From contig VXMR01000048.1 in assembly GCA_009841005.1 (NCBI GenBank), forward strand, positions 1-64,000: a stretch of 64,000 nucleotides of DNA, written 5' to 3'. Every line of letters begins with the position of its first letter. Positions within the stretch are counted from its first letter, which is position 1. This DNA comes from Gemmatimonadales bacterium (GTDB lineage: Bacteria; Gemmatimonadota; Gemmatimonadetes; Palauibacterales; Palauibacteraceae). The notes under the pieces were generated by a model. It saw only the letters and a list, made by a program, of their open reading frames with translations, ran no database searches and was not told where the DNA came from. This document shows positions 42,159-51,372 of the stretch, piece by piece. The position numbers were made by a program, and so were the translations under genes.

Positions 42159-44912
42159 CTAGGGAACGAGCTTGTTGGCGAAGTCGCCGCCCCGGACGAT
42201 CGTCAGCTTCTCGGGATCGATGTGGCGCCGCAGCGCGGCCACCACGTCGCCGGCCGTCAGCGCCTCGATCGCGGCCTCCTGCTCCGCCGTGAATGCGAGC
42301 GGACGGTCCAGGAACAGACTGTTCGACAGCATGTTCGCGATGACGGCGTCGTTCGAGCGAGCGTTCTGCGCCTGGTCGAGGTATCCGCGCTTCGCGCCCT
42401 CGAATTCCTCTTCCGTGAACCCATCCGCCAGCATGACGTCGAGGATGTCCGTGAACGACGCCACGACCTTGTCTCCGTTCTCCGGCGCGAAGATCGCGAA
42501 TGCGATGAACTGCGCGTTGTCATCGATCGGGGGCGCCCCGTAGTTCGAGCCCACGCCGTACGACAGGCCTTCCTCCCCCCGGATCCTGCTGAACATCCGT
42601 GAGTTCATGCCGCCGCCCAGGATGTGGTTGCCGAGGAGCAGGGCGGGGTAGTCGGGATGATCGTCGCGCATCTGAACCGCGAGTCCGGCGAACATCATGG
42701 CGTTCGCCTTGTCCGGCGTCTCGATGTCGAGGGTCAGCGGCTCGATCTCGCGGTATTGCACCGGCACGCGGGCGTAGGCTTCGCTCGCGGTCCAGTCCCC
42801 GAACAGTTCCTCGATCAGGGCGCGGATCTCCGCGGCGTCGAAGTCGCCGACGACGGACATGGTGCCGCCCTGCGCCCCGTAGAAGCCCTGCCAGAACGCG
42901 CGCGCCTCGTCCACCGTCGCGGCCTCGAGGCGCTCGATCTGCTCCTCGAAGGTCGGCGAGTAGCGGGGATGATCCGCCGGATACTCGCTGAAATGGCGCT
43001 GGAACGCCTGGACCACGAGGGCCTGTGGCTCCGACATCTGCGACTCGATGCCGGCCAGGCGCTCCTCGCGCAGCAGTTCGAACTCGTCCGCGTCGAAGGC
43101 CGGCTGCTGGAGGATCTCGGCGCCGAGCCGGAGGACCGCCGGGAGATTCTCCCGCACGGTCGTGAACGAGCCGCTCGCGATGGTGGCACCCCCGCCGATG
43201 TTTCCCTGGGCCTTGAGGCGATCGAGTTCATCGGAGATGTCCTGGCGGGATCGGTTCTCCGTCCCGCGCATCAGCATGGCGCCGGCGAGGGAGGCTGCCG
43301 TCGCCTTCCCCATGAGGGCGCCCTCCGTGCCGTGCCGCAGCGAGAAGCGCACGTTCACGGCGTCGCCGCGGTTCTCCTTCGCGAGAAAGGCGATCTTGAG
43401 GCCGTTGGGCAGTTCGAACCGCTCCGTCCGGACCTCGATGTTCTCGATCGTGGGCTCGAACGCCTCTCCCTCGGCCACCGCTTCTCGCCCCGTGTACGAG
43501 GCGACCAGAGCACCGACGTCCGGTGGCGCGGGGATCTCGGCGCGGGCCGGGGTCTCCTCCGTCGGGTAGTAATAGCCGATGGTCCGATTCGAGGGCTTCA
43601 GATAGGCCTGCGCGACCTGGTGGACCGCATCGGGCGTCACCCGCTCCAGGCGGTCGCGGTGCAGGAAGAAGAGGCGCCAGTCGCCCATCGACGCCCACTC
43701 GCTGAGCTGAAGGGCGATCCCCTGAGGGTTGTTGAACGAGAGTTCGATCCCCGAGAGAAAGTCCGTCTTCGCCCTGTCGACCTCTTCCTCCGTGGGAGGT
43801 TCGTCGACGAGCGCCTGAATCGTGGCGAGCATGACGTCGGCGGCTTCTTCGAGCGAATCGCCCTCGCGCACCTCCGTGCCGGCGAACAGGATGCCCGGCT
43901 CGCGCAGCTGGAAGTTGCCGGCGAACGCGTTGGCGGCCAGACCCGGCTCGACGAGCGCCTGATAGAGGCGCCCCGCGGGACGGGCGGTCAGGATGTGTGT
44001 CATCACGTCGACGGCGGCGAAGTGCTCGTGAGAGCCGGGCGGCATGTGATAGGCCGCCATCGCGAACTGGACATCGCCGACGCGCCGCAGGGTGACGGTC
44101 CGCTCGCCGTCCTGGGCGGGCTCGGCGGTGTACGTCGTGAAAAGCTGGTTCGCCCCCGTGCGGTCCGGCCGCGGGAGAACACCGAACTTCTCGGCGACGA
44201 GCTCGAGCGCCCGGTCCGGATCGAAGCGGCCGGCGACGACGAGGATCGCATTGTCCGGCTGGTAGTACTTCCGGTAGAAGGCCTGCAGCCGGTCGATGGG
44301 CACATTTTCGATGTCCGCGCGCGCGCCGATCGTGGAATTCCCGTAGTTGTGCCAGTCGTAGGCGGCGGACAGGACCCGCTTCTGAAGTACGCCCCGCGGG
44401 CTGTTCTCCCCCGCCTCCCATTCGTTCCGGACGACCGTCATCTCGGAATCGAGGTCCTCCTGGGCGATGAACGAGTTCACCATGCGGTCGGCCTCGAGGT
44501 CGAGCGCCCACTCGAGGTTCTCGTCCGTGGCCGGGAACGTCTCGAAGTAGTTCGTGCGGTCGAACCACGTCGTCCCGTTCGGGAAGGCGCCGTGCTCGTC
44601 CAGTTCCTTCGGGATGTCCGGGTGGTTCGGGGTCCCCTTGAATACGAGGTGTTCGAGGAGATGGGCCATGCCCGTCTCGCCGTACCCCTCGTGCCTTGAG
44701 CCGACGAGGTAGGTGATGTTCACCGTGATGCGCTGGTTGCTCTGGTCGGGGAAGAGCAGGAAGCGCAGCCCGTTGTCGAGTTGATACTCCGTGATCCCTT
44801 CGACGGTGGCGACCTCGGTGACGCCCGCGGGAAGCTGGGCTTCAACGGTATCGGGTACGGCCAGCACGGACACGAACCCCGCCACCGCCGCAAACCTGCG
44901 TGTCGTTCTCAT
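42159..44912 (-). CDS. M16-family zinc metallopeptidase (two-domain, exported)
   Basis: This 917-residue exported inverzincin has an N-terminal signal (MRTTRRFAAVAGFVSVLAVP) and an active first M16 domain. The zinc motif H-x2-E-H is H84-L-L-E87-H88, with a downstream Glu in 'VVRNEWEAGENSPRG'. The second M16 domain lacks the motif, as in dimeric family members that clamp peptides between halves. The ATG at 44912 is preceded by GGAG at six bases. An ATG four codons earlier, overlapping the icd stop as TGATG, is an alternative. It probably degrades peptides in the periplasm. Confidence 0.88.
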   Translation of the reverse strand: MRTTRRFAAVAGFVSVLAVPDTVEAQLPAGVTEVATVEGITEYQLDNGLRFLLFPDQSNQRITVNITYLVGSRHEGYGETGMAHLLEHLVFKGTPNHPDIPKELDEHGAFPNGTTWFDRTNYFETFPATDENLEWALDLEADRMVNSFIAQEDLDSEMTVVRNEWEAGENSPRGVLQKRVLSAAYDWHNYGNSTIGARADIENVPIDRLQAFYRKYYQPDNAILVVAGRFDPDRALELVAEKFGVLPRPDRTGANQLFTTYTAEPAQDGERTVTLRRVGDVQFAMAAYHMPPGSHEHFAAVDVMTHILTARPAGRLYQALVEPGLAANAFAGNFQLREPGILFAGTEVREGDSLEEAADVMLATIQALVDEPPTEEEVDRAKTDFLSGIELSFNNPQGIALQLSEWASMGDWRLFFLHRDRLERVTPDAVHQVAQAYLKPSNRTIGYYYPTEETPARAEIPAPPDVGALVASYTGREAVAEGEAFEPTIENIEVRTERFELPNGLKIAFLAKENRGDAVNVRFSLRHGTEGALMGKATAASLAGAMLMRGTENRSRQDISDELDRLKAQGNIGGGATIASGSFTTVRENLPAVLRLGAEILQQPAFDADEFELLREERLAGIESQMSEPQALVVQAFQRHFSEYPADHPRYSPTFEEQIERLEAATVDEARAFWQGFYGAQGGTMSVVGDFDAAEIRALIEELFGDWTASEAYARVPVQYREIEPLTLDIETPDKANAMMFAGLAVQMRDDHPDYPALLLGNHILGGGMNSRMFSRIRGEEGLSYGVGSNYGAPPIDDNAQFIAFAIFAPENGDKVVASFTDILDVMLADGFTEEEFEGAKRGYLDQAQNARSNDAVIANMLSNSLFLDRPLAFTAEQEAAIEALTAGDVVAALRRHIDPEKLTIVRGGDFANKLVP

Positions 44913-44923
44913 CTCTTTCTCCA

Positions 44924-46174
44924 TCACATGTTGTCGATCATCGCCCGGCCGAACTCGCTGCAACCGAGGAGTGTCGCACCATCCATCAGGCGCTCGAAGT
45001 CGTACGTCACCCGCTTCTCGCTGATGGTTGCGCTCAAGGAGGATACAATAAGGTCGGCGGCTTCGTTCCACCCGATATGCCGCAGCATCATCTCCCCTGA
45101 CAGGATCACGGACCCCGGGTTCACCTTGTCCTGTCCGGCGTACTTCGGCGCGGTACCGTGCGTTGCCTCGAAGATCGCATGGCCCGTCTCGTAGTTGATG
45201 TTCGCGCCGGGGGCGATGCCGATCCCGCCCACCTGCGCGGCGAGCGCGTCCGAGATGTAGTCCCCGTTCAGATTCATGGTCGCGATTACATCGTACTCCG
45301 CGGGCCGCGTGAGGATCTGCTGCAGGAACGCGTCGGCGATCACATCCTTGACGACGATTCCATCCGAGGTCCGGCACCAGGGGCCGCCGCCGAACTCCCG
45401 CGCCCCGAACTCGTCCTTCGCGAGTTCGTAGCCCCAGTCGCGGAAACCGCCCTCGGTGAACTTCATGATGTTCCCCTTGTGGACCAGCGTGACGCTGCCG
45501 TATCCCCGGTCGCGGGCGTAGCGGATCGCGGCGCGGACGAGCCGCTGCGTCCCTTCCCGCGAGATCGGCTTCACCCCGAAGGAACTCGTGTCCGGGAAAC
45601 GGATCGTCGAGACGCCCATCTCATCGCACAGGAAGTCGCGCAGACGGCGGGCCTCCTCACTGCCGGCTTCCCACTCGATTCCGGCGTAGATGTCCTCGGT
45701 GTTCTCGCGGAAGATCGTCATGTCGACGAGGTCCGGCTGGCGAACCGGCGACGGGACACCCTCGAACCAGCGCACCGGGCGGACGCACGCGAACAGGTCC
45801 AGTTGCTGGCGCAGCGCCACGTTGAGCGACCGGATCCCGCCACCCACGGGCGTCGTGAGGGGTCCCTTGATCGCGACCCGGTGATGCCGGATCGCGCGGA
45901 GCGTGTCCCCGGGCAGCCAGTCCCCCGTGCGATCGAACGCCTTCTGACCGGCGAGCACCTCGAACCACGCGATCCGCCGTTCGCCGCCGTAGGCCTTCTC
46001 GACGGCCGCTTCGAAGACCGCGCTCGCGGCGCGCCAGATGTCGGGACCGATCCCGTCTCCTTCGATGAAGGGAATGATCGGGCGGTCGGGCACGTCGAGG
46101 CGGTCGCCCACCATGCGGATGGTACCGCCGGAGGGCGTGCGCAGGGTGTCGTATGAGGGAGACGCGTCGGCCAT
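44924..46174 (-). CDS. icd: Isocitrate dehydrogenase, NADP-type
   Basis: This 416-residue TCA-cycle enzyme oxidises isocitrate to 2-oxoglutarate. It has the bacterial Icd pattern: '[15 protein letters not shown]', the substrate-binding '[20 protein letters not shown]' with its conserved Ser and Arg residues, '[14 protein letters not shown]', '[20 protein letters not shown]', and '[19 protein letters not shown]', containing cofactor-site residues of the NADP type. The stop overlaps the first possible ATG of the M16 gene. Upstream is an AT-rich spacer with several palindromes. Confidence 0.95.
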   Translation of the reverse strand: MADASPSYDTLRTPSGGTIRMVGDRLDVPDRPIIPFIEGDGIGPDIWRAASAVFEAAVEKAYGGERRIAWFEVLAGQKAFDRTGDWLPGDTLRAIRHHRVAIKGPLTTPVGGGIRSLNVALRQQLDLFACVRPVRWFEGVPSPVRQPDLVDMTIFRENTEDIYAGIEWEAGSEEARRLRDFLCDEMGVSTIRFPDTSSFGVKPISREGTQRLVRAAIRYARDRGYGSVTLVHKGNIMKFTEGGFRDWGYELAKDEFGAREFGGGPWCRTSDGIVVKDVIADAFLQQILTRPAEYDVIATMNLNGDYISDALAAQVGGIGIAPGANINYETGHAIFEATHGTAPKYAGQDKVNPGSVILSGEMMLRHIGWNEAADLIVSSLSATISEKRVTYDFERLMDGATLLGCSEFGRAMIDNM

Positions 46175-46273
46175 GGGGGTTTCTCGAACGGTTTCGGGGA
46201 TCTTTCCTTACGCTCACCGGGGATCGGCGCGGCGGGAGGGGAGAGTACGCAAGCCCTTCACCGATGACAAACC

Positions 46274-46307
46274 ATACAGGCTGTATACAATCGCATCGTA
46301 TGTATAC
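46274..46307. promoter_or_regulatory. AT-rich palindromes upstream of icd
   Basis: ATACAG-G-CTGTAT (46274-46286) is a perfect dyad. GTATAC occurs at 46283-46288 and again at 46302-46307, 19 bases apart, about two helical turns. The segment lies about 100 bases upstream of the icd ATG in a markedly AT-rich island. It looks like an operator for a dimeric regulator; the regulator is unknown. Confidence 0.4.
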
Positions 46308-46352
46308 GACCCATGTCCACTGGAGACCTCAAGTGGAATCTCACGGCGACGC

Positions 46353-46385
46353 CGTACGGGAGCCGAGCGGGGCGGCTCCCGTACG
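46353..46385 (-). terminator. 13-bp hairpin after the MetA-like barrel gene
   Basis: CGTACGGGAGCCG (46353-46365) and CGGCTCCCGTACG (46373-46385) pair perfectly around a seven-base loop, 16 bases beyond the stop of the minus-strand barrel gene. There is no clear T-run. It separates that operon from icd. Confidence 0.6.
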
Positions 46386-46401
46386 AATAAAGCGTTGCCG
46401 G

Positions 46402-47424
46402 TCAGTGGCTTACGGGCACAATCTGCACGCCCAGCACGAAGGTCAGGTCCGTCTCGAGCTGGGGACCGTCGAGGTCGCGAACGAGGGGGAGGAGCACTTC
46501 GCCGGCGATCCGAAAGGCCCTGGCCCGGGGGATGTAGAGGTTGAGGCTCAACCCGCCCTCGACCACGGTACCTGCGCGGAGGTCGGTGCGGGCTGTGGGT
46601 ACCATTTGAGGGTTTACGCTGGGCGCGGCGTCCCTCCCGTCGATGTTGCCCGTCCGCGTAGCGACCAGTCGCACGGCGGCCGCAAGGTTGCGGCCCAGCA
46701 CCCGGGCCCACCATGCAGTCCCCTGCACCTTGTCGCCGAGCGCCCAGTCGCGGTCGTTCATGCCTGTGCGCAGCACGGCGTTCCCCTGGGCGCCCCAGGA
46801 CCAGTCGCCGGCCTGGCCCAGCCAGGTGAGGCCGGGGCGCAGGTCGAACGTGCCGGACCCGATCTGCATGGGGTAGGGGAGCTGGACCTCCATCCCGTCG
46901 CTGATCGGGAGGACGTCCACCTGTTCGATCGATCCGGTCGGGAGGCCGACCATCGCGTTCAGGTGGAGCGACTGGTTCGCCCAGTCGGCCAGGCCGATCA
47001 TGGCGCCCACCTTGACGTCGCCCAGGCCGCCCGATTCGGTCGTGAACGACCCGCCGTGGCGCGTGATGTGGTCCATCGAACTCGACACTAAGGGGAGCAT
47101 GGCCATGAAGGTGACGCGATCGGATGGCGCGAACATGGCCCCGAACATGTGCATCGTCATGGGCATGCGGGTCGGCGTGATCATGAACCCCCCATCCGGC
47201 GAAACGATGTCCGCGTCGGCGATGGGATCGGTACCGATGCGGCTCCCCTCCATGGCCATCGTCATGTAGCGGTAGGAGAGCATCACCTCGCCCGCCTCGT
47301 GGCGGTGGTCGGCCATGACTCCGATGGGGGCGTGGCTGTCCGCGCGCGAAGCGTTCCACTGCGCGGCCACGGGTGCGGCAAGAATCAGCAGCGCGAATGC
47401 GCCGGGTATCGTGCATTTCTTCAA
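46402..47424 (-). CDS. Outer-membrane barrel of the Phenol_MetA_deg-like 'transporter' family
   Basis: This 340-residue exported protein has a short signal ending APVAAQ. Its N-terminus contains 'GVMADHRHEAGEVMLSYRYM' and a Met/His-rich stretch (MITPTRMPMTMHMFGAMF), a pattern seen in putative metal-associated outer-membrane barrels. Barrel strands continue to 'FVLGVQIVPVSH'. The TTG at 47424 is preceded by GAGGAG at seven bases; longer frames upstream give Arg-rich shadow sequence. It follows a His/Cys-rich secreted protein gene, so a copper or similar metal role is likely but unproven. Confidence 0.7.
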   Translation of the reverse strand: MKKCTIPGAFALLILAAPVAAQWNASRADSHAPIGVMADHRHEAGEVMLSYRYMTMAMEGSRIGTDPIADADIVSPDGGFMITPTRMPMTMHMFGAMFAPSDRVTFMAMLPLVSSSMDHITRHGGSFTTESGGLGDVKVGAMIGLADWANQSLHLNAMVGLPTGSIEQVDVLPISDGMEVQLPYPMQIGSGTFDLRPGLTWLGQAGDWSWGAQGNAVLRTGMNDRDWALGDKVQGTAWWARVLGRNLAAAVRLVATRTGNIDGRDAAPSVNPQMVPTARTDLRAGTVVEGGLSLNLYIPRARAFRIAGEVLLPLVRDLDGPQLETDLTFVLGVQIVPVSH

Positions 47425-47579
47425 GGTTCGACTCCTCGTTCGACAGGGGATGAGTCGCCGTTCGACGCACGCCGCCTCGCAGGCGGCCCGGTCGATCCGG
47501 CAACGAGCCCGACGCATCCACCCCTTCTGACCGGCGGGGTTGGACTACCGGGCGTTCCGTACGGGTTCTTGTCGAGGAG

Positions 47580-48050
47580 TCAGGCGGGGGGCGGCTGTCC
47601 GAACGGTCGGAGGTAGGCGGCCGGGTCGGGTGCCGGGCGGAGGTGGGGCCGCACCCCATGCGGGGCCTGGCTTGTGGAAGTCGGGTGTGCGGTTTGCAGG
47701 GCGGACCCTGCGATGGCCGGTCCGCAGCAGGTCAGGCACATCCCGAGGCAGTCGCACGGTCCGCCCGAATGCGGGTGCGAGTTCGTGGTGGCGCCGGCAC
47801 CATAGGCGTGAGAGTGCCCCGCGTGGCTGTCCGCGCGGGCGGTCTCCGCATGCGTGCCATGGACCGTGGCGGCGTGGGGGCTCGACTCGTCGCCGTGCAC
47901 CGCCTGGTGCTTCGGACAGGGTTGAAGGGGTGCGCCCGGCCCGATTCCAAGGAGGAAGGCCGCGATAACGGCCAGCGCGTCGAGCCGGCAGCGTGCCGGT
48001 CCTCTCCTCATGCTCCAGGTCGGCGGTCTCGGGCGTCGGCGAGCCATCAT
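47580..48050 (-). CDS. His/Cys-rich exported protein, DUF2946-like
   Basis: This 156-residue protein has an Arg-rich start, a hydrophobic segment ('LDALAVIAAFLLGIG') and a His-rich middle with about ten His residues. The Cys cluster 'PCDCLGMCLTCCG' and a C-terminal 'YLRPFGQPPP' follow. It resembles small DUF2946-type proteins found with metal-handling genes. The ATG at 48050 overlaps the stop of the PDZ gene (TGATG), indicating coupling. Metal binding is an inference from composition. Confidence 0.55.
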   Translation of the reverse strand: MMARRRPRPPTWSMRRGPARCRLDALAVIAAFLLGIGPGAPLQPCPKHQAVHGDESSPHAATVHGTHAETARADSHAGHSHAYGAGATTNSHPHSGGPCDCLGMCLTCCGPAIAGSALQTAHPTSTSQAPHGVRPHLRPAPDPAAYLRPFGQPPPA

Positions 48051-49171
48051 CAACGCCGGGGCCAGACCCCGCTCATCTCCTGACCGCCCCGGACCCACAC
48101 GACGGTGGGACCCGGGTCGGCCTCCGATTCGAGCGCGGTGACGAGGTCCTCGAGTTCCCGGGTCGCACGGTCCGCCGCTCTCAGAAGGAGATCTCCCGCC
48201 CGGAGCCCGAGCCGGGCGGTGACCGTTCCCCGCGCGACCCTGAGAACGAGGAGGCCGTCGAGGCCGGCACGGTCGGAAAAGTCGCGTACGGGCTCGAACT
48301 CGGCTCCCGCGAACGTGCGATGGAGGCGCACGGCGAGATCGGGCTCCGGCAGTGCCACCCGAGCGGCACGCGCCACGCGACGCCGGAACTCCATCGCCGA
48401 GAGGCGTGCCCGCACGGCCCCGACGTTCTGGAGCGCAAGCGTGAAGTCCCGATAGGCCGATTCCGTCTCGCGCTGCAGGTCGCGGAGTATTTCAACGCGA
48501 ACCGCCGGCAACTCCGCCGCCGGCCGGTCGCGCACGGGCAGCACGTTGAGTTGGCCGTCCACGACCCGCACCGCGGAGGGCTCCACCGCGACGCCGGTCT
48601 CGTCCGTATCGCGGAACGCGAGGGCGAAGCCGGCGCGGTCGCGCTCTGTGGAGTCGCGCCCGTCGGAGTCCGTCAACCACAGGACGAACGTGCCACGCCG
48701 CGGGTTCCCGGCCGCGGCGACGATCGTCCGACGGCCCACCATCGGGATGCCGTCCGCATCCGGGGGCCGCGCGTCGGGGATGACCTCCAGCGTGCGGTCC
48801 GTCCCGTCTCGCGTGACCTGCAGCCGTACCGGGACGCGCGGGCGGATCGATGCGAGCAGGTCGGGCAGATTGACGAGGGTGATCCTCGTACCGTTCATCG
48901 CGGCGAGTCGATCGCCGACGAGGAGTCCCGCACGCGCCGCCGGCCCGTCTTCCTGCATTTCACGCACCTGGATAACGAGCGTGCAGTTCTTCCAGTCGTC
49001 CGAAGTCTCCCAGCCGCAGTTATGGCGCTCGTCGACCCGAACCCCGATCCAGCCCGGAGCGTCGACTGCCGGGGTCTCCTGCGCCGCGGCGGGTGGGGAC
49101 GTTAGCGCAAGGACGCCCGCGGCGAGGAACACCACGATCGGGCCCGGAGGCGGTGAGAGGGGCGCGGTCAC
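48050..49171 (-). CDS. Exported protein with two PDZ domains
   Basis: This 373-residue periplasmic protein has a signal peptide ending PPAAAQ. A first PDZ domain includes 'MQEDGPAARAGLLVGDRLAA' (about 72-92), and a C-terminal PDZ includes 'TARLGLRAGDLLLRA' (about 320-335). No protease triad is present. In an ECF sigma/anti-sigma setting it could sense or bind misfolded envelope proteins (inference). The GTG overlaps the anti-sigma stop as GTGA. Confidence 0.75.
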   Translation of the reverse strand: MTAPLSPPPGPIVVFLAAGVLALTSPPAAAQETPAVDAPGWIGVRVDERHNCGWETSDDWKNCTLVIQVREMQEDGPAARAGLLVGDRLAAMNGTRITLVNLPDLLASIRPRVPVRLQVTRDGTDRTLEVIPDARPPDADGIPMVGRRTIVAAAGNPRRGTFVLWLTDSDGRDSTERDRAGFALAFRDTDETGVAVEPSAVRVVDGQLNVLPVRDRPAAELPAVRVEILRDLQRETESAYRDFTLALQNVGAVRARLSAMEFRRRVARAARVALPEPDLAVRLHRTFAGAEFEPVRDFSDRAGLDGLLVLRVARGTVTARLGLRAGDLLLRAADRATRELEDLVTALESEADPGPTVVWVRGGQEMSGVWPRR

Positions 49172-49863
49172 CAGGTTCGCGTCCCGCTCGCGCGGCTCAG
49201 ATCCTCCGCGAGCCGATCGCGCGTTTCCACGAGCTCCAGCAGGTAGGCGCTGGCGAGGGGATCGTCGGGATTCGTCGCGAGGCGGTCGCGCAGCGCCCGG
49301 ATCAACCCCTCCAGCCTCGCCAGCCGCTGGGCCGTCTCCAACGGATCTCTCGCACTCAACCCGCCTTCAGCAGCCGCGTCCGCCCCGCCCGCTCCCACCT
49401 GCCTGAGCGGCGAGCGCAACGATTCCATCCGGCTGAGCCCGTCGACGAGCGCGCGGTCGTCATCGGTCGAAACGACGGCAGGAAGGTCCCCGGTCGAACC
49501 CGGCGGACTCGCGTCGCGCCCGCCCGTGAACTGCAGGCCGGCGATCACGCCGCCGGCAAACAGCACGAGGGCGGCCGCGGCCTGCAGCGGTCCCGGGACG
49601 AAGAGACGGCCGCCAAAGCCGCGTCCGAGCCATCGGGAGCCGGAACGGGTCTCGCCGGCATCGAGCGCGGCTTCGATCGCGGCCCACTGCCCGGCCGGCG
49701 CCTTCTCATCCGGCAGCGCGGACAGCGCCATGCGCAGCCGGCTCAATCTCTCGAACTCCGCCTGGCACTCGCTGCACGTTTCGAGGTGGGCCCGGCAGTC
49801 CCGGTCGGCCCACGGCTCGTCGAGCAGTGCCGAGATTCGCTCGGCATCCATGTGGTTCGCCAT
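49168..49863 (-). CDS. Putative zf-HC2 anti-sigma factor
   Basis: This 231-residue membrane protein has an N-terminal zinc-binding anti-sigma motif, H-x3-C-x2-C in 'HLETCSECQAEF' (about residues 24-35). One transmembrane helix ('LQAAAALVLFAGGVIAGL', about residues 90-107) and a periplasmic helical domain follow. It would hold the ECF sigma factor encoded 14 bases upstream inactive until a signal. The ATG at 49863 is used; longer frames overlap the sigma gene. It overlaps the PDZ gene by four bases. Confidence 0.8.
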   Translation of the reverse strand: MANHMDAERISALLDEPWADRDCRAHLETCSECQAEFERLSRLRMALSALPDEKAPAGQWAAIEAALDAGETRSGSRWLGRGFGGRLFVPGPLQAAAALVLFAGGVIAGLQFTGGRDASPPGSTGDLPAVVSTDDDRALVDGLSRMESLRSPLRQVGAGGADAAAEGGLSARDPLETAQRLARLEGLIRALRDRLATNPDDPLASAYLLELVETRDRLAEDLSRASGTRTW

Positions 49864-49877
49864 CTCTTCTATCCCTC

Positions 49878-50435
49878 TCAGAGGCGCGCTTCGCCCCGTG
49901 CACCGCCGTTCCCGGAACCTTCCGGAGCGATGAGCTTCCGCATGCGCGCCCGCGCCTTGTGCAACTGCGATTTCGACGTGCCGGGCGAACAGCCCAGAGC
50001 CTCGGCGATGTCGTTGTGCGTCCAGCCTTCCACGTCGTGCAGCACGAGGACCCTCCGGTACCCCGGCGGCAACTGGTCCAGCGCCCGGGTCAGGACCCGC
50101 CGCGTCACGATCACGTCGTCGTGCGCCCGCGCCACGCGGGGAAGCTCGGCGGCGGATTCCACCGGACGCCGCTTCGACGACCGGCGCAGCCGGTTGAGCG
50201 CCACGTTCGTCGCCAACCGGTAGAGCCACGTGCCGAAGGCCGCATCTCCCCGGAAGAGATGGAGCTTCTCGAACGCGCGGATCCACGCTTCCTGGGAGAG
50301 GTCCTCAGCGAGGTGATCGTCGCCCACGAGGCGGCGAATCACCGTGTAGACGCGTCGCGCGTGGAGTTCGTACAGCTCCCCCATCGCGGATCGCTCTCCC
50401 GCTTTGGCGCAGGCGATCAGTTCGCGTTCGTCCAC
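49878..50435 (-). CDS. ECF-type RNA polymerase sigma factor
   Basis: This 185-residue sigma-70 family factor has region 2 ('ARRVYTVIRRLVGDDHLAED', then 'SQEAWIRAFEKLHLFRG') and region 4 ('LDQLPPGYRRVLVLHDVEGW', then 'HNDIAEALGCSPGTSKSQLH'). It directs RNA polymerase to stress-response promoters. The GTG at 50435 is preceded by AGAGGG. A longer frame to 50603 would start inside the PAP2 gene and has no family support. It heads the sigma/anti-sigma/PDZ cassette, 49 bases after the PAP2-type gene. Confidence 0.9.
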   Translation of the reverse strand: MDERELIACAKAGERSAMGELYELHARRVYTVIRRLVGDDHLAEDLSQEAWIRAFEKLHLFRGDAAFGTWLYRLATNVALNRLRRSSKRRPVESAAELPRVARAHDDVIVTRRVLTRALDQLPPGYRRVLVLHDVEGWTHNDIAEALGCSPGTSKSQLHKARARMRKLIAPEGSGNGGARGEARL

Positions 50436-50484
50436 ATCGTCCCTCTGAAGGTCACCTTCCGGATCCACCGCTTTGATGCGCGGT

Positions 50485-51372
50485 TCAGGCCGCGGGTTGC
50501 CCGCCCCCGGCCACTCGGATGCCCTCGGCCCCGGAGCCGGTCCTGCGGAGTACGGCGCAGACCAGCAGCCCGAGCAGGATGCCCGCGAGGGCGTCGGTCG
50601 CATAGTGAAAGCGACCGTACACCGTCCCCGCAGTCAACGCGAGTTCCGGGATGAGGAGGAGCCAGAACCAGCGCCGATCCTCGCGTCCGGCGGCCACGAC
50701 CCCGGCCAGGGAGGCGGCGATGTGGGAGCTGGGAAAGGCCGTGCCCTTCGACGATCCGGCCTCCAGGATCCCGTGCACGATCCCGAACAGCGTACCCTCG
50801 CCGACCGAGCTGCCGATCTGGACAAACTCGTATCGGGGGCCGGCGACGGGGAAGAACATGAAGATGAGGTAGGAGGCGAAGAAGGCGGACGCCACGGCGA
50901 GGGCGGTGCGCTGGAAGGCCTCGATCCCCCGGGTGGCGAACACGCCCAGGATGGCGGCGGGGATGATGGCGTAGTAGCCGAAGTAGCCCAGATGCAACAC
51001 CTCGGAGAAGGAGAGCCAGGGGAGCCATGCGCTGAGATCGATGCTGGGCTGTCCGCCGAACAGGGCGGCATCCCACGCCTGCACCATGGCGTCGAAGTAA
51101 CGTTGCGTGAGAAAGCGGTTGAGGACCGACAGTTCCGCGTACAGGAGGGGCGTGATGAGCACGGCGTACGCCCCCCTCGCGATCGCGGCGAGGCCGGCCC
51201 GGGGGTGCCAGGCCGCAAGTCGCGTGATCCCGAAGACCGCGACCGCGTGGGCCGCCGCGATTCCCGCGCCCGGGAGCCCACCGAACACCAGGGCGACGAG
51301 GCCCGTGCAACCGAAGTAGCCGATGGCCACGCGATCGACGGGCAGAAGCCGTCCGCGGACACCGCCGCTCAC
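50485..51372 (-). CDS. PAP2-superfamily membrane enzyme in the ceramide operon
   Basis: This 295-residue integral membrane protein has about six helices. It carries the PAP2/Aur1-like active-site motifs 'KGTAFPSSHIAAS' near residue 195 and 'YGRFHYATDALAG' near 240, whose two histidines make and break a phospho-enzyme. In this operon it may transfer a phosphate headgroup to ceramide (as inositol-phosphoceramide synthases do) or remove phosphate from a lipid. The GTG at 51372 overlaps the cerR stop as GTGA. An in-frame GTG at 51396 is an alternative. Confidence 0.8.
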   Translation of the reverse strand: MSGGVRGRLLPVDRVAIGYFGCTGLVALVFGGLPGAGIAAAHAVAVFGITRLAAWHPRAGLAAIARGAYAVLITPLLYAELSVLNRFLTQRYFDAMVQAWDAALFGGQPSIDLSAWLPWLSFSEVLHLGYFGYYAIIPAAILGVFATRGIEAFQRTALAVASAFFASYLIFMFFPVAGPRYEFVQIGSSVGEGTLFGIVHGILEAGSSKGTAFPSSHIAASLAGVVAAGREDRRWFWLLLIPELALTAGTVYGRFHYATDALAGILLGLLVCAVLRRTGSGAEGIRVAGGGQPAA

